From Cellvibrio polysaccharolyticus (GTDB lineage: Bacteria; Pseudomonadota; Gammaproteobacteria; Pseudomonadales; Cellvibrionaceae), in assembly GCF_015182315.1 (NCBI RefSeq), contig NZ_PRDL01000001.1, positions 2,232,001 to 2,296,000 of the forward strand: a stretch of 64,000 bases of DNA, written 5' to 3'. The translations under genes were made by a program, and so were the position numbers. The notes below the pieces were generated by a model. That model made no database searches. It had not been told where the DNA came from and saw only the letters and a list, made by a program, of their open reading frames with translations. Numbering within the stretch: the stretch's first letter is position 1; every line of letters begins with the position of its first letter. Below are positions 53,274 to 62,321 of the stretch, piece by piece.

Positions 53274-53897
53274 CTATGTAATTGGCTGTCTTAATTGGTT
53301 TATTTTTGTAGCTAACTGATCTAACCGATCATTATCACTCATCAATCCAGTATAAAATATAGAATACCAGTTGTTGGGGGTCTGATATTCCTTATCCTTG
53401 CTATTCCTGTATCTATTAAGAGCAGCCTTCAATTCACTGCCAGTTAAATTCTGCGGCCCACAAGGAAGAACCAATTCGAGCATGTCATGAGGGCGGTCAC
53501 TTAGACTACTCCAATATTTTTCAAACCAACCTTGAGTTCCATCATTAGAAATCACCTCATCTAAGTGGTATCTTAAAATATCTTTCTGAGGGTGGTTACC
53601 ATCAATGATCTCTATGGATATTCCTGGTGTGTCAAATTGACCCTTGAATACGGCTTGATACAATCGGTCACTTAAAAAATCATCAAAATAAGGATGAATA
53701 GCTCTTGACGGTGACACAACACCCTTTACAGCCTTTCTCCTCAACGAATTACAGCTACAAGCAGGGACAAGATTTTTTGAAAAAAAAGAGTACTCGGGAT
53801 AGTCGTCTTTAGGTAAATAATGATCCAAGGTTCCATTTCCAAGCCCACCACACATTGGACACACCGTGGGTGATAAATTACGGCGGTATTCTTCCAT
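53274..53897 (-). CDS. HNH endonuclease (PtuB-like), C-terminal part
   Basis: A 207-aa protein with an HNH nuclease core: Cys13-x2-Cys16 in CPMCGG, LDHYLPK with Asp25-His26, and NLVPACSCN supplying further metal ligands. It has a strong ribosome-binding site (AGGGAGG, nine bases before ATG). However, the frame continues upstream through SSPPKGRLKF to an in-frame TAA and then into the 70-codon frame upstream, so it may be the remainder of a longer nuclease. With the ATPase gene it resembles the Septu pair PtuA/PtuB, in which the HNH protein is the DNA-cutting effector. Confidence 0.78.
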   Translation of the reverse strand: MEEYRRNLSPTVCPMCGGLGNGTLDHYLPKDDYPEYSFFSKNLVPACSCNSLRRKAVKGVVSPSRAIHPYFDDFLSDRLYQAVFKGQFDTPGISIEIIDGNHPQKDILRYHLDEVISNDGTQGWFEKYWSSLSDRPHDMLELVLPCGPQNLTGSELKAALNRYRNSKDKEYQTPNNWYSIFYTGLMSDNDRLDQLATKINQLRQPIT

Positions 53898-53927
53898 AAA
53901 TTTCAGCCTCCCTTTTGGTGGAGAACT

Positions 53928-54140
53928 TTAGTGAGCGCTCAGGGCTCTTTTAAAAGGATCGGTGATACCTAATGTAGTTAGATCCCAAGGGTTTCCGCAA
54001 CTCTGAATATACTTATCATATTGGGAAGAAAATCGGATATATTCATTTAATAAGCTGGGATAGCTACTGAGTTGAGTGTTATCCGCTAAAAGTTGTAATT
54101 CCTGAATATCGTTCACAGGAGGTGGGTCAATTCTCTTCAT
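53928..54140 (-). pseudogene. N-terminal segment of the HNH gene, ended by in-frame TAA
   Basis: A 70-codon frame (MKRIDPPPVNDIQELQLLA... ending FKRALSAH) in the same frame as the HNH gene and separated from it by a single TAA plus 10 codons. The start overlaps the end of the ATPase gene by 14 bases, as expected for the second gene of the pair. A TAT or TAC codon changed to TAA would explain the split. Alternatively, it is a short independent protein. Confidence 0.6.
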
Positions 54141-55827
54141 GCTCTTCCTCTATATCTAATTTTCTACGCAAGTACATCACTACATCAGCCGACAGCTCCG
54201 AATTTAACTCACTCAATAACGCCCTTCGATCGTTGGGTTTTTTTGGAAAGCTTGCTAAAATATCTTCAACTAATCCATTAGTTATTTCATCCTCAAAAAC
54301 AAAATATGAGATAGCTCCCACATCAGCCCCGAAGGTCCGCAGTCTTGGGTTTTGAATGCTTACTTGGCCGCCCTCGCCCTCTTTGAATACAAGCACTTGT
54401 GTCTTGGGGACTTCCCGCACAAAGTAGGATGAATGAGTGGCAATAACGGCAACTGAACCGGTCAATCTCAATAATTTATCCAAAATTTTAACAAACTCGG
54501 AAATAAAGTTTGGATGGAGATGTGTCTCAGGTTCATCGAGCAAAACAAGAGTTCCATTTTCCACAAACAAACAAGCCTGCACAATAAATTTAATAATTGA
54601 AAGCTGGCCGCTACTCAGGGGATAAATTTTATTTTCAATATGGATCATTGGATTTGCGCTACTCACAGCTGCGCCGTGAATTTCTAGTGTTGCCTGCTCC
54701 CCTCCATTGCCGAGCTTCAACAAGGGTACGTAGTTCCTACCACTAATGTTCAAAACGTGATTGGCTGAAACTGAAATGTCAGTACTCAACGGTATTACAA
54801 CATTTTTTATATCTGGGAAAAATTGGATAATCTCCTTAAATAATTCCCAGCGGTGATATTGCCCAATCAGCTCTTCAGTTCGACAAAGCTGAACGCAGAG
54901 ATCGCAAAAGCCTCTGGAGATCCTTGTCCTAGCTGCTCTATTGAGAATCAAGCGACGATATTTTATACGTTTGTTAGCTCGCTCAGCAGGGAAAGAATTA
55001 ACTGTTTCGCCTGGCGTAGCTATCGCTAATACCCGACTTATCATCGGGCGACCATATATTCCATCAGAAAGTCGCAAATCACCTTTGACCAGAGAGCTCA
55101 CCATAGTATGCAATGCTTGGCTCTTTCCCAATCCGTTTCGACCGATAAGTACACAAATTCGTTTTGGTAAAAAGCTATCAGGATCAAAATTTAATTCAAA
55201 GCAATGCTCTTCGGAAAATCCTGCAACCCTGTAAGAAAGTAACAATTTGTTCGAAATATTTGAGAAGCTCTCATTTTCTAGACCATCGATAATGGATTTC
55301 GCATTATGGAATGCAAAAAATCGCTCAGAGTCCCTCATGAATGCTAAGCTAAAAATTTTAGTATTCTGTGCTTTTTCAATTAGCTTGGCTCGCCAAGCCA
55401 CACCTCTAGATGCAACCAAATCATTTAATGTAAGCAGAATATTTTTTGAATTTTTTACCCCATGTTGAACAACAAACTTTCGGTAATCATCCATTCCGCC
55501 CTGAAGGGTGAAGAAATTCGGCAGTTCTTTAGCGTCGATCATATTGACTTCGCGAGATATTTTTCCGCTCTCATCAATATTGTCATTGCTTGATAAAAAC
55601 CCAAGAAATAGATGTCCTTCTATCTCTTTTTGGTCATCACCTAAGTGCGCGATATATCTATATCTACATCTATATTTAAAATCATTCCAGCTATCTTCGA
55701 CGGGAAATAAAACTATAACAGGTGCCTTGAGATTAGCAATATCAACAGCTTTACCATGAAAATAGATTCTTGAATCCAGAACAGTATTTTTTTCTATGCC
55801 ATCTTTCACTGGATTTAATTCCTGCAC
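54127..55827 (-). CDS. SMC/ABC-like ATPase (PtuA-like) with extra N-terminal domain
   Basis: Soluble protein of 566 aa. The ATPase half has Walker A GRNGLGKS (229-236), signature LSSGQ (404-408), Walker B LVLLDEPE (427-434) and an H-loop His465 in ATHSSYFV, as in ABC/SMC-type and PtuA ATPases. The first ~200 residues precede Walker A and match nothing I know; PtuA proteins normally start close to Walker A. The listed start is GTG; a second GTG at 55809 has AGGA at better spacing. It overlaps the HNH frame, which suggests an operon with the HNH nuclease. Confidence 0.82.
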   Translation of the reverse strand: MQELNPVKDGIEKNTVLDSRIYFHGKAVDIANLKAPVIVLFPVEDSWNDFKYRCRYRYIAHLGDDQKEIEGHLFLGFLSSNDNIDESGKISREVNMIDAKELPNFFTLQGGMDDYRKFVVQHGVKNSKNILLTLNDLVASRGVAWRAKLIEKAQNTKIFSLAFMRDSERFFAFHNAKSIIDGLENESFSNISNKLLLSYRVAGFSEEHCFELNFDPDSFLPKRICVLIGRNGLGKSQALHTMVSSLVKGDLRLSDGIYGRPMISRVLAIATPGETVNSFPAERANKRIKYRRLILNRAARTRISRGFCDLCVQLCRTEELIGQYHRWELFKEIIQFFPDIKNVVIPLSTDISVSANHVLNISGRNYVPLLKLGNGGEQATLEIHGAAVSSANPMIHIENKIYPLSSGQLSIIKFIVQACLFVENGTLVLLDEPETHLHPNFISEFVKILDKLLRLTGSVAVIATHSSYFVREVPKTQVLVFKEGEGGQVSIQNPRLRTFGADVGAISYFVFEDEITNGLVEDILASFPKKPNDRRALLSELNSELSADVVMYLRRKLDIEEEHEEN

Positions 55828-56424
55828 TTTTTATAATTGATCCAATTTAAATTACAGAGCTCAGGTCTGCTAGTTCGGCGAAGTCCCTTTCTGGAAATAC
55901 CCATCTGGATAAAAAAACTACTACTTCTGCTATTGGCTGGTTTTACCGCATCCACAACCGCCATTAGAACAATACAAACCTTAATACAGGCACACTAGAT
56001 ACGCCTATTTTTCAGAGCACATGGCGTTCATCTACCTTGAAATACTATTTTATCCCAGACTCTCAGTGATCCAGTTTAGTTACACATACAGGACATTCGC
56101 TCTGGTCATTCTGGGGTTATTAATTTATTTGCTTCAAGGAGCATTCAGTTATGTTTTGCTTCAATACTATTTGCGCAGTCCGCCGGAATGGTTGGCTAGT
56201 ACTGGCACATACCTCTCATTGCTGCCGCTTGTCATACAGAAGCAGAGCCAAGGTAAATAACGAAGGGGCTACCCTTTATCAGGAAGTCGTCGGAAGCGCG
56301 CCGCGAGAATATTCCCTTTATGGGACGTCACACGATTACACGCCATTACAGATCATCCAGGAGGAGTCGTCCTCCAAGCATATCGTGTGCTTAATTTCTA
56401 CGAAGTGTTAAAGGGGACGTTTAT
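55828..56424. other. AT-rich spacer with remnants
   Basis: About 600 bases without a supported gene. On the plus strand a stretch near 55907-55998 reads KKLLLLLLAGFTAS and then stops, like a signal peptide without its protein and without a normal start. A 79-codon frame at 56021-56260 contains one hydrophobic helix but no good ribosome-binding site. A GGAGGA/TCCTCC hairpin lies at 56360-56375. These look like gene remnants. Confidence 0.4.
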
Positions 56425-56856
56425 TCAAAGGGCTTCAATCTCTATCACCGAGTTCTTCAAATAGATGAACAGAACCCTATTATCCGGCATCGCAGCGAGG
56501 TCTGAGAGCTCTTCATAATTTTCTTTACTAACCATCCAGTCGGTATTCGTGCAAGCCATTCGGAAGAGTCTTGCGTCCGCCGATCGATTGAGGCGCCGCA
56601 CTTGCTGCACGTCAATATCAGGCCGGAGTGAGGCCTCTGCTTTACTAAAGGAGAGGCGCTTATTCCGAGGTCCAATAAACTTATCAAGAACGACTGTAAC
56701 CTCAATGCCTTCGGCTTGGAGTGCTGATGCGAGCGCCTTCACTGGGGCAAACCCTAAAAAATCATTCTTGTAGTCGTGACAGAGGTTGTTCCCGCCCAGA
56801 AACACGTGCTTAATGACTGATGCCAGAATCCTTATGTAGTCCGACCAAACCACCAC
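56425..56856 (-). CDS. unrecognised protein, possibly NYN/PIN-like
   Basis: A 143-aa soluble protein. The order of elements, a hydrophobic strand then GGNN, a helix (VKALASALQAEGIEVTVVLD), and later Asp-containing segments (RMACTNTDWMV), is reminiscent of NYN/PIN nuclease folds that begin with a strand and DGNN. The first acidic residue of that motif is not evident, so this is a weak structural guess. The start is GTG without a strong ribosome-binding site; an internal GTG just before FLGGNN is also possible. Confidence 0.5.
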   Translation of the reverse strand: MVVWSDYIRILASVIKHVFLGGNNLCHDYKNDFLGFAPVKALASALQAEGIEVTVVLDKFIGPRNKRLSFSKAEASLRPDIDVQQVRRLNRSADARLFRMACTNTDWMVSKENYEELSDLAAMPDNRVLFIYLKNSVIEIEAL

Positions 56857-56930
56857 CTAAAAAACACTCTTAGATTATGGCGGTGCTAGTTGGCGCAGGT
56901 TGGTTTTAAGATTAACACATCGGTGAATAA

Positions 56931-59900
56931 TCAATGAAAATCTCGCGATTTCAAAGATAGATCATGCAGTCTTGCCGTCATATTTTTAATATGACCAGCC
57001 ACCACATGAATAACCGGTGCGCCGACATCTTCGGCAAGGATTTCCAGGCTTCCTTTTATAATCAGCAATTTACCGGTGAGTATTTCGGTGCGAAAGCGCT
57101 CTTGCGTGGACGTATGCACAACAATATTGCTGGTCCCGGTTTCGTCTTCCAGTGAAATAAACATAACCCCATGGGCAGAACCAGGGCGCTGTTTGCCGGT
57201 AACAATGCCGGCGATACGCACAAAGCCTTTATGGTTGAGGTTGATAAGGTCTGCGAAACGACTGCAACGATCGAAGGGCGTTTCGCTACGCAATAGTTGC
57301 ATGGGATGCTGGCGTAACGTGAGGCCGATGGTGGCGTAATCGTCCATGACATTTTCTTCCGGCGTTGGTGCTGGCATTAGCAAATCATCTTGTTCATTCT
57401 CAGCAGCCTGCAAGAGTTCTGAGTGCGGTGTGATGGCCGCCGCCTGCCATCGGGCTTGAAAGCGGTTTCCGCTTATTTCACGTAATGCATCAGCCGATGC
57501 CAAACATTCCAGCACTGCATCACCCAGGCCGGTGCGCCGGGCAAGATCTTTGATAGACGCATAGGGAACAGTGCCACGATGAGTTTCAATAGATTGCGCG
57601 GCATCCAGGCTTAATGACCTTACAGCAATAAAACCCAGACGAATCCCCTGCTGGCCGTTTTCATCCAGCTCCAAAGAGTTATCGCAAGCGCTACGGTTGA
57701 TATTGACCGGCTTTACCACAACACCATGACGACGAGCATCCAGAATCAGTTGTGACGGGCTGTAAAAACCCATCGGTTGGCTGTTCAGCAACGCACAATA
57801 AAAGGCAGCGGGATGATGCCGTTTAATCCAGCTGGACACGTAACAGAGGATGGCGAAGCTGGCCGAATGGCTTTCCGGAAAACCATAACCACCAAACCCT
57901 TTTACCTGCTCAAACAACTGATCGGCAAAGATTTGTGTGTAGCCATTCTCCAACAATCCGTTTTTAAATTTATCTTCAAAGGTTAGTAACTTTGAGTTTT
58001 TCCCCCAGTTGGTAATAGCCCGCCGCAATTCATCGGCTTCGTCTCCGGTAAAGCCCGCGGCCACCATCGACAGACGCATCACCTGTTCCTGAAAAATGGG
58101 CACGCCTAATGTGGGTGTTAATACATCACGAATCGCATCGCTCGGGTAAGTAATATCTTCTTTGCCAGCGCGTCGGCGCAAATAAGGGTGCACCATATCG
58201 CCCTGAATCGGGCCAGGGCGCACAATAGCAATTTCGATGACCAGATCGTAAAAACAACGTGGCTTCAGGCGCGGTAGCATCGCCATTTGTGCGCGGGATT
58301 CAATTTGAAAAACCCCGACACTATCACCGCGACAGAGCATGTCATAGGTTGCTGTGTCTTCTTTTGGAATATCCTGTAATGAGCAAATGGCCGGGTTATA
58401 GGAATGAATCAACTCAATCGCACGCCGCAGCGCAGAAAGCATGCCCAGTGCAAGCACATCGACCTTTAACAAGCGCATTGACTCCAGGTCTTCCTTGTCC
58501 CATTGAATAATGGTTCTGTCTGGCATACTGGCATTTTCCAGAGGAACCAGATCACTGATTCTGGTTTCGGAAATGACGAAGCCGCCTACATGCTGGCTGA
58601 GATGCCGGGGAAACCCGTAAATTTGTTGTACCAGATTAAAAAAGTGTTTGAGTAAATGGTTGCCGATGTTTACGCCCATGGACTCCATGCGTTTTCCCAG
58701 ATCAGCAAGATTATCCCACCACGCCATGTTTTTAGTTAGATGATTTAATAATGCGATATCAAGACCGAGTGCTTTACCGACATCTTTCACTGCGCTTTTG
58801 CTGCGATAAGTAACCACCGTAGCGGCAAGCGCGGCGCGTTCACGGCCATATTTTCGGTAGATATATTGAATCACTTCTTCACGGCGCTGGTGCTCAAAGT
58901 CCACATCTATATCCGGTGGTTCATCACGTTCTCGCGATATAAACCGCTCAAAGAGAACACCAATTTGGCCGGGAGCAATCTCGGTAATAAACAGGCAATA
59001 ACATACCACCGAATTGGCTGCTGACCCCCTGCCCTGACAAAGAATATTCTGCTCGCGAGCAAAGCGAACAATATCGTGAACGGTAAGAAAGTAATATTCG
59101 TAACTGAGTTCGGCAATCAACGCTAACTCTTTTTCTATCAACCCGGCTACTTCATCAGATACCCCATCGGGCCAACGCTGTTGTTTGCCGGCATTAACCA
59201 GATTGGTAAGGTGCTCAGTGGGCGTTAAACCGGCAGGAACGACTTCATGCGGGTACTGATAGCGCAACTCCGCCATCGAAAACTGACACAGATCAGCGAT
59301 AAGAGCAGACTCCGCTAACAGTGGAGATGGGTAAAGTTTGGCTAATTGCGGCAGCGACTTCAGGTAGGCTTCACCATTCAGTTCAAGGCGGCTACCCATT
59401 TCCTGCAAGGGGGTGTTATGCCGAATGGCAGTCACAATATCCTGTAGTGGCTTTCGCTCAGCACTGTGCATCAAGGCTTCACCGCAGGCTACCAACGGAA
59501 TACCTTTGTCTTCAGACAGTTTATGCCAACGCGCAAAATCCCGCTGCTCTCCGCCATGCAACTGATGACCAATGCCTATCCACAAGCGCCCCTTGAACGC
59601 CGTATGTAATTCATTAGCGACTTCGTTGGTAATGGTTTCCTGAGGCCCACCAAGCCAGATAATCAGGCAAGTACGCAAGCGAAAGCGAAGGTCTTCAAAA
59701 TGGGCTTCGTAACTTCCTTTTTCGGCACGGCGGCGCGCCAGAGTAATAAAACCGGATAACTCAGCATAAGCCTCTCGCGTGGGGGCTATCACAATCAATT
59801 TCATACCATTGGACAGCTGGAAGCGACTACCCACAATCAGTTTAATGCCGAGCTTTTCAGCAACCACAAAGGCCTTAACAACCCCGGCCAGCGAGCATTC

Positions 59901-60020
59901 ATCGGTAATCGCTAATGCTTCGTAACCCAAGGCATTGGCTTGAGCGATGTATTCATCCGGCCAGGAAGCACCGGTAAGAAAGGTAAAATTGGTAATGGTG
60001 TTCAGGTGAGCGTAGCGCAT
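56931..60020 (-). CDS. dnaE2: error-prone DNA polymerase DnaE2 (ImuC)
   Basis: C-family polymerase for damage-induced translesion synthesis with ImuA and ImuB. The PHP domain starts YAHLNTITNFTFLTGASWP. The polymerase core contains CQGRGSAANSVVCY, PPDIDVDFEHQRREEVIQYIY with catalytic acidic residues, and GFPESHSASFA. The C-terminal OB-fold region includes GFVRIAGIVTGKQRPG. The start MRYAHLN overlaps the imuB stop (TGATG), so translation is coupled. 1029 aa, the usual length. Confidence 0.95.
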   Translation of the reverse strand: MRYAHLNTITNFTFLTGASWPDEYIAQANALGYEALAITDECSLAGVVKAFVVAEKLGIKLIVGSRFQLSNGMKLIVIAPTREAYAELSGFITLARRRAEKGSYEAHFEDLRFRLRTCLIIWLGGPQETITNEVANELHTAFKGRLWIGIGHQLHGGEQRDFARWHKLSEDKGIPLVACGEALMHSAERKPLQDIVTAIRHNTPLQEMGSRLELNGEAYLKSLPQLAKLYPSPLLAESALIADLCQFSMAELRYQYPHEVVPAGLTPTEHLTNLVNAGKQQRWPDGVSDEVAGLIEKELALIAELSYEYYFLTVHDIVRFAREQNILCQGRGSAANSVVCYCLFITEIAPGQIGVLFERFISRERDEPPDIDVDFEHQRREEVIQYIYRKYGRERAALAATVVTYRSKSAVKDVGKALGLDIALLNHLTKNMAWWDNLADLGKRMESMGVNIGNHLLKHFFNLVQQIYGFPRHLSQHVGGFVISETRISDLVPLENASMPDRTIIQWDKEDLESMRLLKVDVLALGMLSALRRAIELIHSYNPAICSLQDIPKEDTATYDMLCRGDSVGVFQIESRAQMAMLPRLKPRCFYDLVIEIAIVRPGPIQGDMVHPYLRRRAGKEDITYPSDAIRDVLTPTLGVPIFQEQVMRLSMVAAGFTGDEADELRRAITNWGKNSKLLTFEDKFKNGLLENGYTQIFADQLFEQVKGFGGYGFPESHSASFAILCYVSSWIKRHHPAAFYCALLNSQPMGFYSPSQLILDARRHGVVVKPVNINRSACDNSLELDENGQQGIRLGFIAVRSLSLDAAQSIETHRGTVPYASIKDLARRTGLGDAVLECLASADALREISGNRFQARWQAAAITPHSELLQAAENEQDDLLMPAPTPEENVMDDYATIGLTLRQHPMQLLRSETPFDRCSRFADLINLNHKGFVRIAGIVTGKQRPGSAHGVMFISLEDETGTSNIVVHTSTQERFRTEILTGKLLIIKGSLEILAEDVGAPVIHVVAGHIKNMTARLHDLSLKSRDFH

Positions 60021-61537
60021 CAGGAAAACACGCCATGCACGTACCAACGCTTCTCGTAAAGATCGAAATATACCCACAGGCGAACATTATCCTGCCGCGT
60101 TGCCAGGTAATAATCCCGTGCGACGGCACTTTGCCACCAGTTGCCAATAATCCGTTCCGGCCCCAGAGTAATGGAAAAATAGCCTTTCCAAAAAAGCCGC
60201 CCCTGGCGTTCTTCCGCCAATTCCGGTGCAGCCAGAAGCCAGGCAGGACGAATACTCTGCTGGTAAATAGCGGGCAATAGTTGCTGACTTTTTTCAGCAA
60301 GCGGTAAATAACTATTGGTCAGCTCGGGCACCCGGCTGTCCTTGTAAGACAACTTGTAAACCTTGCTCTCGCCCAACCTGGCTTTCAGTTTTGCGATGGT
60401 GATAGTGAAGTCGGTAGCGGAAAAGCCGTTGCGCCGGTTTTGTTCAAAATCCAGGTTCTGGTTGCGAGATTGAAGTGGCATTGTTTGCTGACAACACAAA
60501 CCAATGGTATCTACCTCGAAAGGTAATTCGCGGACGTCAAATTGAATCAGAGAGAGGTCGTAGAGCAACTGCCAGCCGGTTTGCGGCAGGTCACTTTTCA
60601 CAGCAATAGTAATCTGCTGGCGATAAATATCAGCAATACGCCATTCAATGTATTGGCATTGCTGCTGCCGCTTGCGCAGATAATCACAAAGCTGCTGTAA
60701 CAAATTTTCAATAGCTGGCTTTAATTGCTCAACGATAGTTACCGGATATTCAAATTGAATATCCTCTTCAAACCATTCATCAGGCCGATAGGTATCCCGT
60801 GGTTTTTCAAACAGTGCTGTTTGCAAAATATTCCGGTCATTGCCATAAATATCATCCAGCAAATCCGTAAAATCACTTCCTAGGCGCTTTCTGAAACTGG
60901 CCGACGATTTTCCCTGTATTTGCCTGGCAAGGTCAGCGAAATATCTGAAGCCTGTCTTATCAAGCGACTCCAGCGCTTTCGGATAATCTGCCAGCAAATC
61001 AATGGACAGTGCATTCAGTCTTTCAATAAAAACTGACCGGGTTTCTTCGTCACTAATAGCGTAATGGGCAAATGAGAGATACCAAGCGGCAGCTGCCGAA
61101 TGGCCCAGGCCGTATTGAAAACCGTGGGGTGTTTGATCAAGGAGTGAAAACGTTTTTTCCGCAAGCGGTTTTACACCACCAAACAAAGCCAGGCAGCTGG
61201 AAATTTCCAGCAACAGCCCGGATTGGGCAAAGGCTTTGCTGTTGTAATCTTCAATGTAGGGACTGATTTGATAGAGTAGCTCCGACAGCTGATGCAGTGC
61301 TGCCTGCTCTTTGGCTTCATCGCGCTCCAGCACCACACAACTGCTGAGCAACTGCGCGGTAGTGGCATCCATAGCTTGCTGAACCCCAGCCGCTACTGCT
61401 AATGCATTGGCAAAAATGACCTGCTTTTTTTGCACGACTATCGTCGTCCGGTCATCGGCAGCGTTGGCTGTTAATGCGGTCAATGCCAGATCAGAAAACC
61501 GAATGGCCAGCCAAAGCCGGGAGCTTGTCGCATTCAC
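60020..61537 (-). CDS. imuB: Y-family-like mutagenesis protein ImuB
   Basis: Polymerase-fold protein that bridges DnaE2 and the beta clamp but lacks polymerase activity. The sequence follows the ImuB pattern: LWLAIRFSDLAL at the start, LLEISSCLALFGG where active Y-family enzymes have a catalytic acidic pair, and a little-finger-like C-terminal region with GPERI and RDYYLATRQDNVRLWVYFD. 505 aa. It overlaps imuA by four bases and dnaE2 by one, in the standard imuA-imuB-dnaE2 order. Confidence 0.92.
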   Translation of the reverse strand: MNATSSRLWLAIRFSDLALTALTANAADDRTTIVVQKKQVIFANALAVAAGVQQAMDATTAQLLSSCVVLERDEAKEQAALHQLSELLYQISPYIEDYNSKAFAQSGLLLEISSCLALFGGVKPLAEKTFSLLDQTPHGFQYGLGHSAAAAWYLSFAHYAISDEETRSVFIERLNALSIDLLADYPKALESLDKTGFRYFADLARQIQGKSSASFRKRLGSDFTDLLDDIYGNDRNILQTALFEKPRDTYRPDEWFEEDIQFEYPVTIVEQLKPAIENLLQQLCDYLRKRQQQCQYIEWRIADIYRQQITIAVKSDLPQTGWQLLYDLSLIQFDVRELPFEVDTIGLCCQQTMPLQSRNQNLDFEQNRRNGFSATDFTITIAKLKARLGESKVYKLSYKDSRVPELTNSYLPLAEKSQQLLPAIYQQSIRPAWLLAAPELAEERQGRLFWKGYFSITLGPERIIGNWWQSAVARDYYLATRQDNVRLWVYFDLYEKRWYVHGVFS

Positions 61538-62292
61538 TGATTACTCCGCAACGGCAACACCTGGGCAAGTGGTCGCCCGGTTTCTTTGCCTTCAGAATTT
61601 TCAGATCGTTCGTTAAGCGCGTGATAAGGCAACACTGCTTGCCATTGCTCAGGCAGCGCCAGCAAAATCGGGCGCGGCTGGCGTAGTTGCAAATAGCCTT
61701 TTTGCTTGAACAGTGTCAGCTCAAGGCCCGCCGCTACTGCTTTTGCATATAAACGTAATACCGCCGGAGAGCTTTGCTGCTGGGCACCCGACGGGCGGAA
61801 CATCACACACAGCCCCTGCCCTTCGGCGGCGGCGAGCTGACACTTGCGCAATTCGGTATAACCCGGTGCATCTTGCGGTTGCCAGGCCAGTACCGCTCCG
61901 ATACTGGCGCGCACCAGCTCGGTAAAACAGGCAATAAACTGACTTTTATCCGGTGCCTCCACAATAATCAGCCTATCCAGATTAATGCCAGCTTGAATAA
62001 ATGCCTGAGCGAAAGGCATCGCCGGTGGATTAAGCACCACGATCAAGCCCTGAACTTCCTGCAAAGCCGGCATAAACAACTGCCACTCTGCCTGCATCCC
62101 CGGTTGACAGACCTCGATCAAACTACCTGCCGGCCAGCCACCATTCAACAACTCGCTATTTAAGGCGTCATAGCCCGTATCTACGGCAACACCGGTATTA
62201 AAGCGCCGCGAATGCCCCACCCACACATCCTCCCGGAGCAGTAGTTGCTCAAGAGAAAATGGGGTAGATATAGAGGAATATGGCTCATTCAT
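61534..62292 (-). CDS. imuA: RecA-like mutagenesis protein ImuA
   Basis: Accessory protein of the ImuABC mutasome, related to RecA and SulA. The sequence shows GYDALNSELLNGGWPAGSLIEV, a RecA-type core start that lacks a complete Walker A Lys-Ser/Thr, and LIVVLNPPAMPFAQAF and RLIIVEAPDKSQ. The ATG is chosen over an in-frame GTG three codons earlier. 252 aa. A LexA box is directly upstream, so the cassette is SOS-controlled. Confidence 0.92.
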   Translation of the reverse strand: MNEPYSSISTPFSLEQLLLREDVWVGHSRRFNTGVAVDTGYDALNSELLNGGWPAGSLIEVCQPGMQAEWQLFMPALQEVQGLIVVLNPPAMPFAQAFIQAGINLDRLIIVEAPDKSQFIACFTELVRASIGAVLAWQPQDAPGYTELRKCQLAAAEGQGLCVMFRPSGAQQQSSPAVLRLYAKAVAAGLELTLFKQKGYLQLRQPRPILLALPEQWQAVLPYHALNERSENSEGKETGRPLAQVLPLRSNQ

Positions 62293-62305
62293 AACTGTCA
62301 CAACA

Positions 62306-62321
62306 CTGTCTATGCATACAG
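62306..62321 (-). promoter_or_regulatory. LexA (SOS) box of the imu cassette
   Basis: CTGT-CTATGCAT-ACAG is a perfect CTGT-N8-ACAG LexA site. It ends 14 bases before the imuA ATG, where it would block transcription of imuA-imuB-dnaE2 until DNA damage. Confidence 0.9.

Noticed and set aside
51339..55827. Retron (structured RNA plus PtuAB-type effectors)
   Set aside because: Some retrons use PtuA/PtuB effectors, but no reverse transcriptase frame is present between the candidate RNA and the ATPase/HNH genes, and the RNA is separated from them by the recombinase gene.
56021..56260. 79-codon plus-strand frame with one hydrophobic helix
   Set aside because: Weak ribosome-binding site and no similarity known to me; the surrounding remnants make chance or decay more likely.
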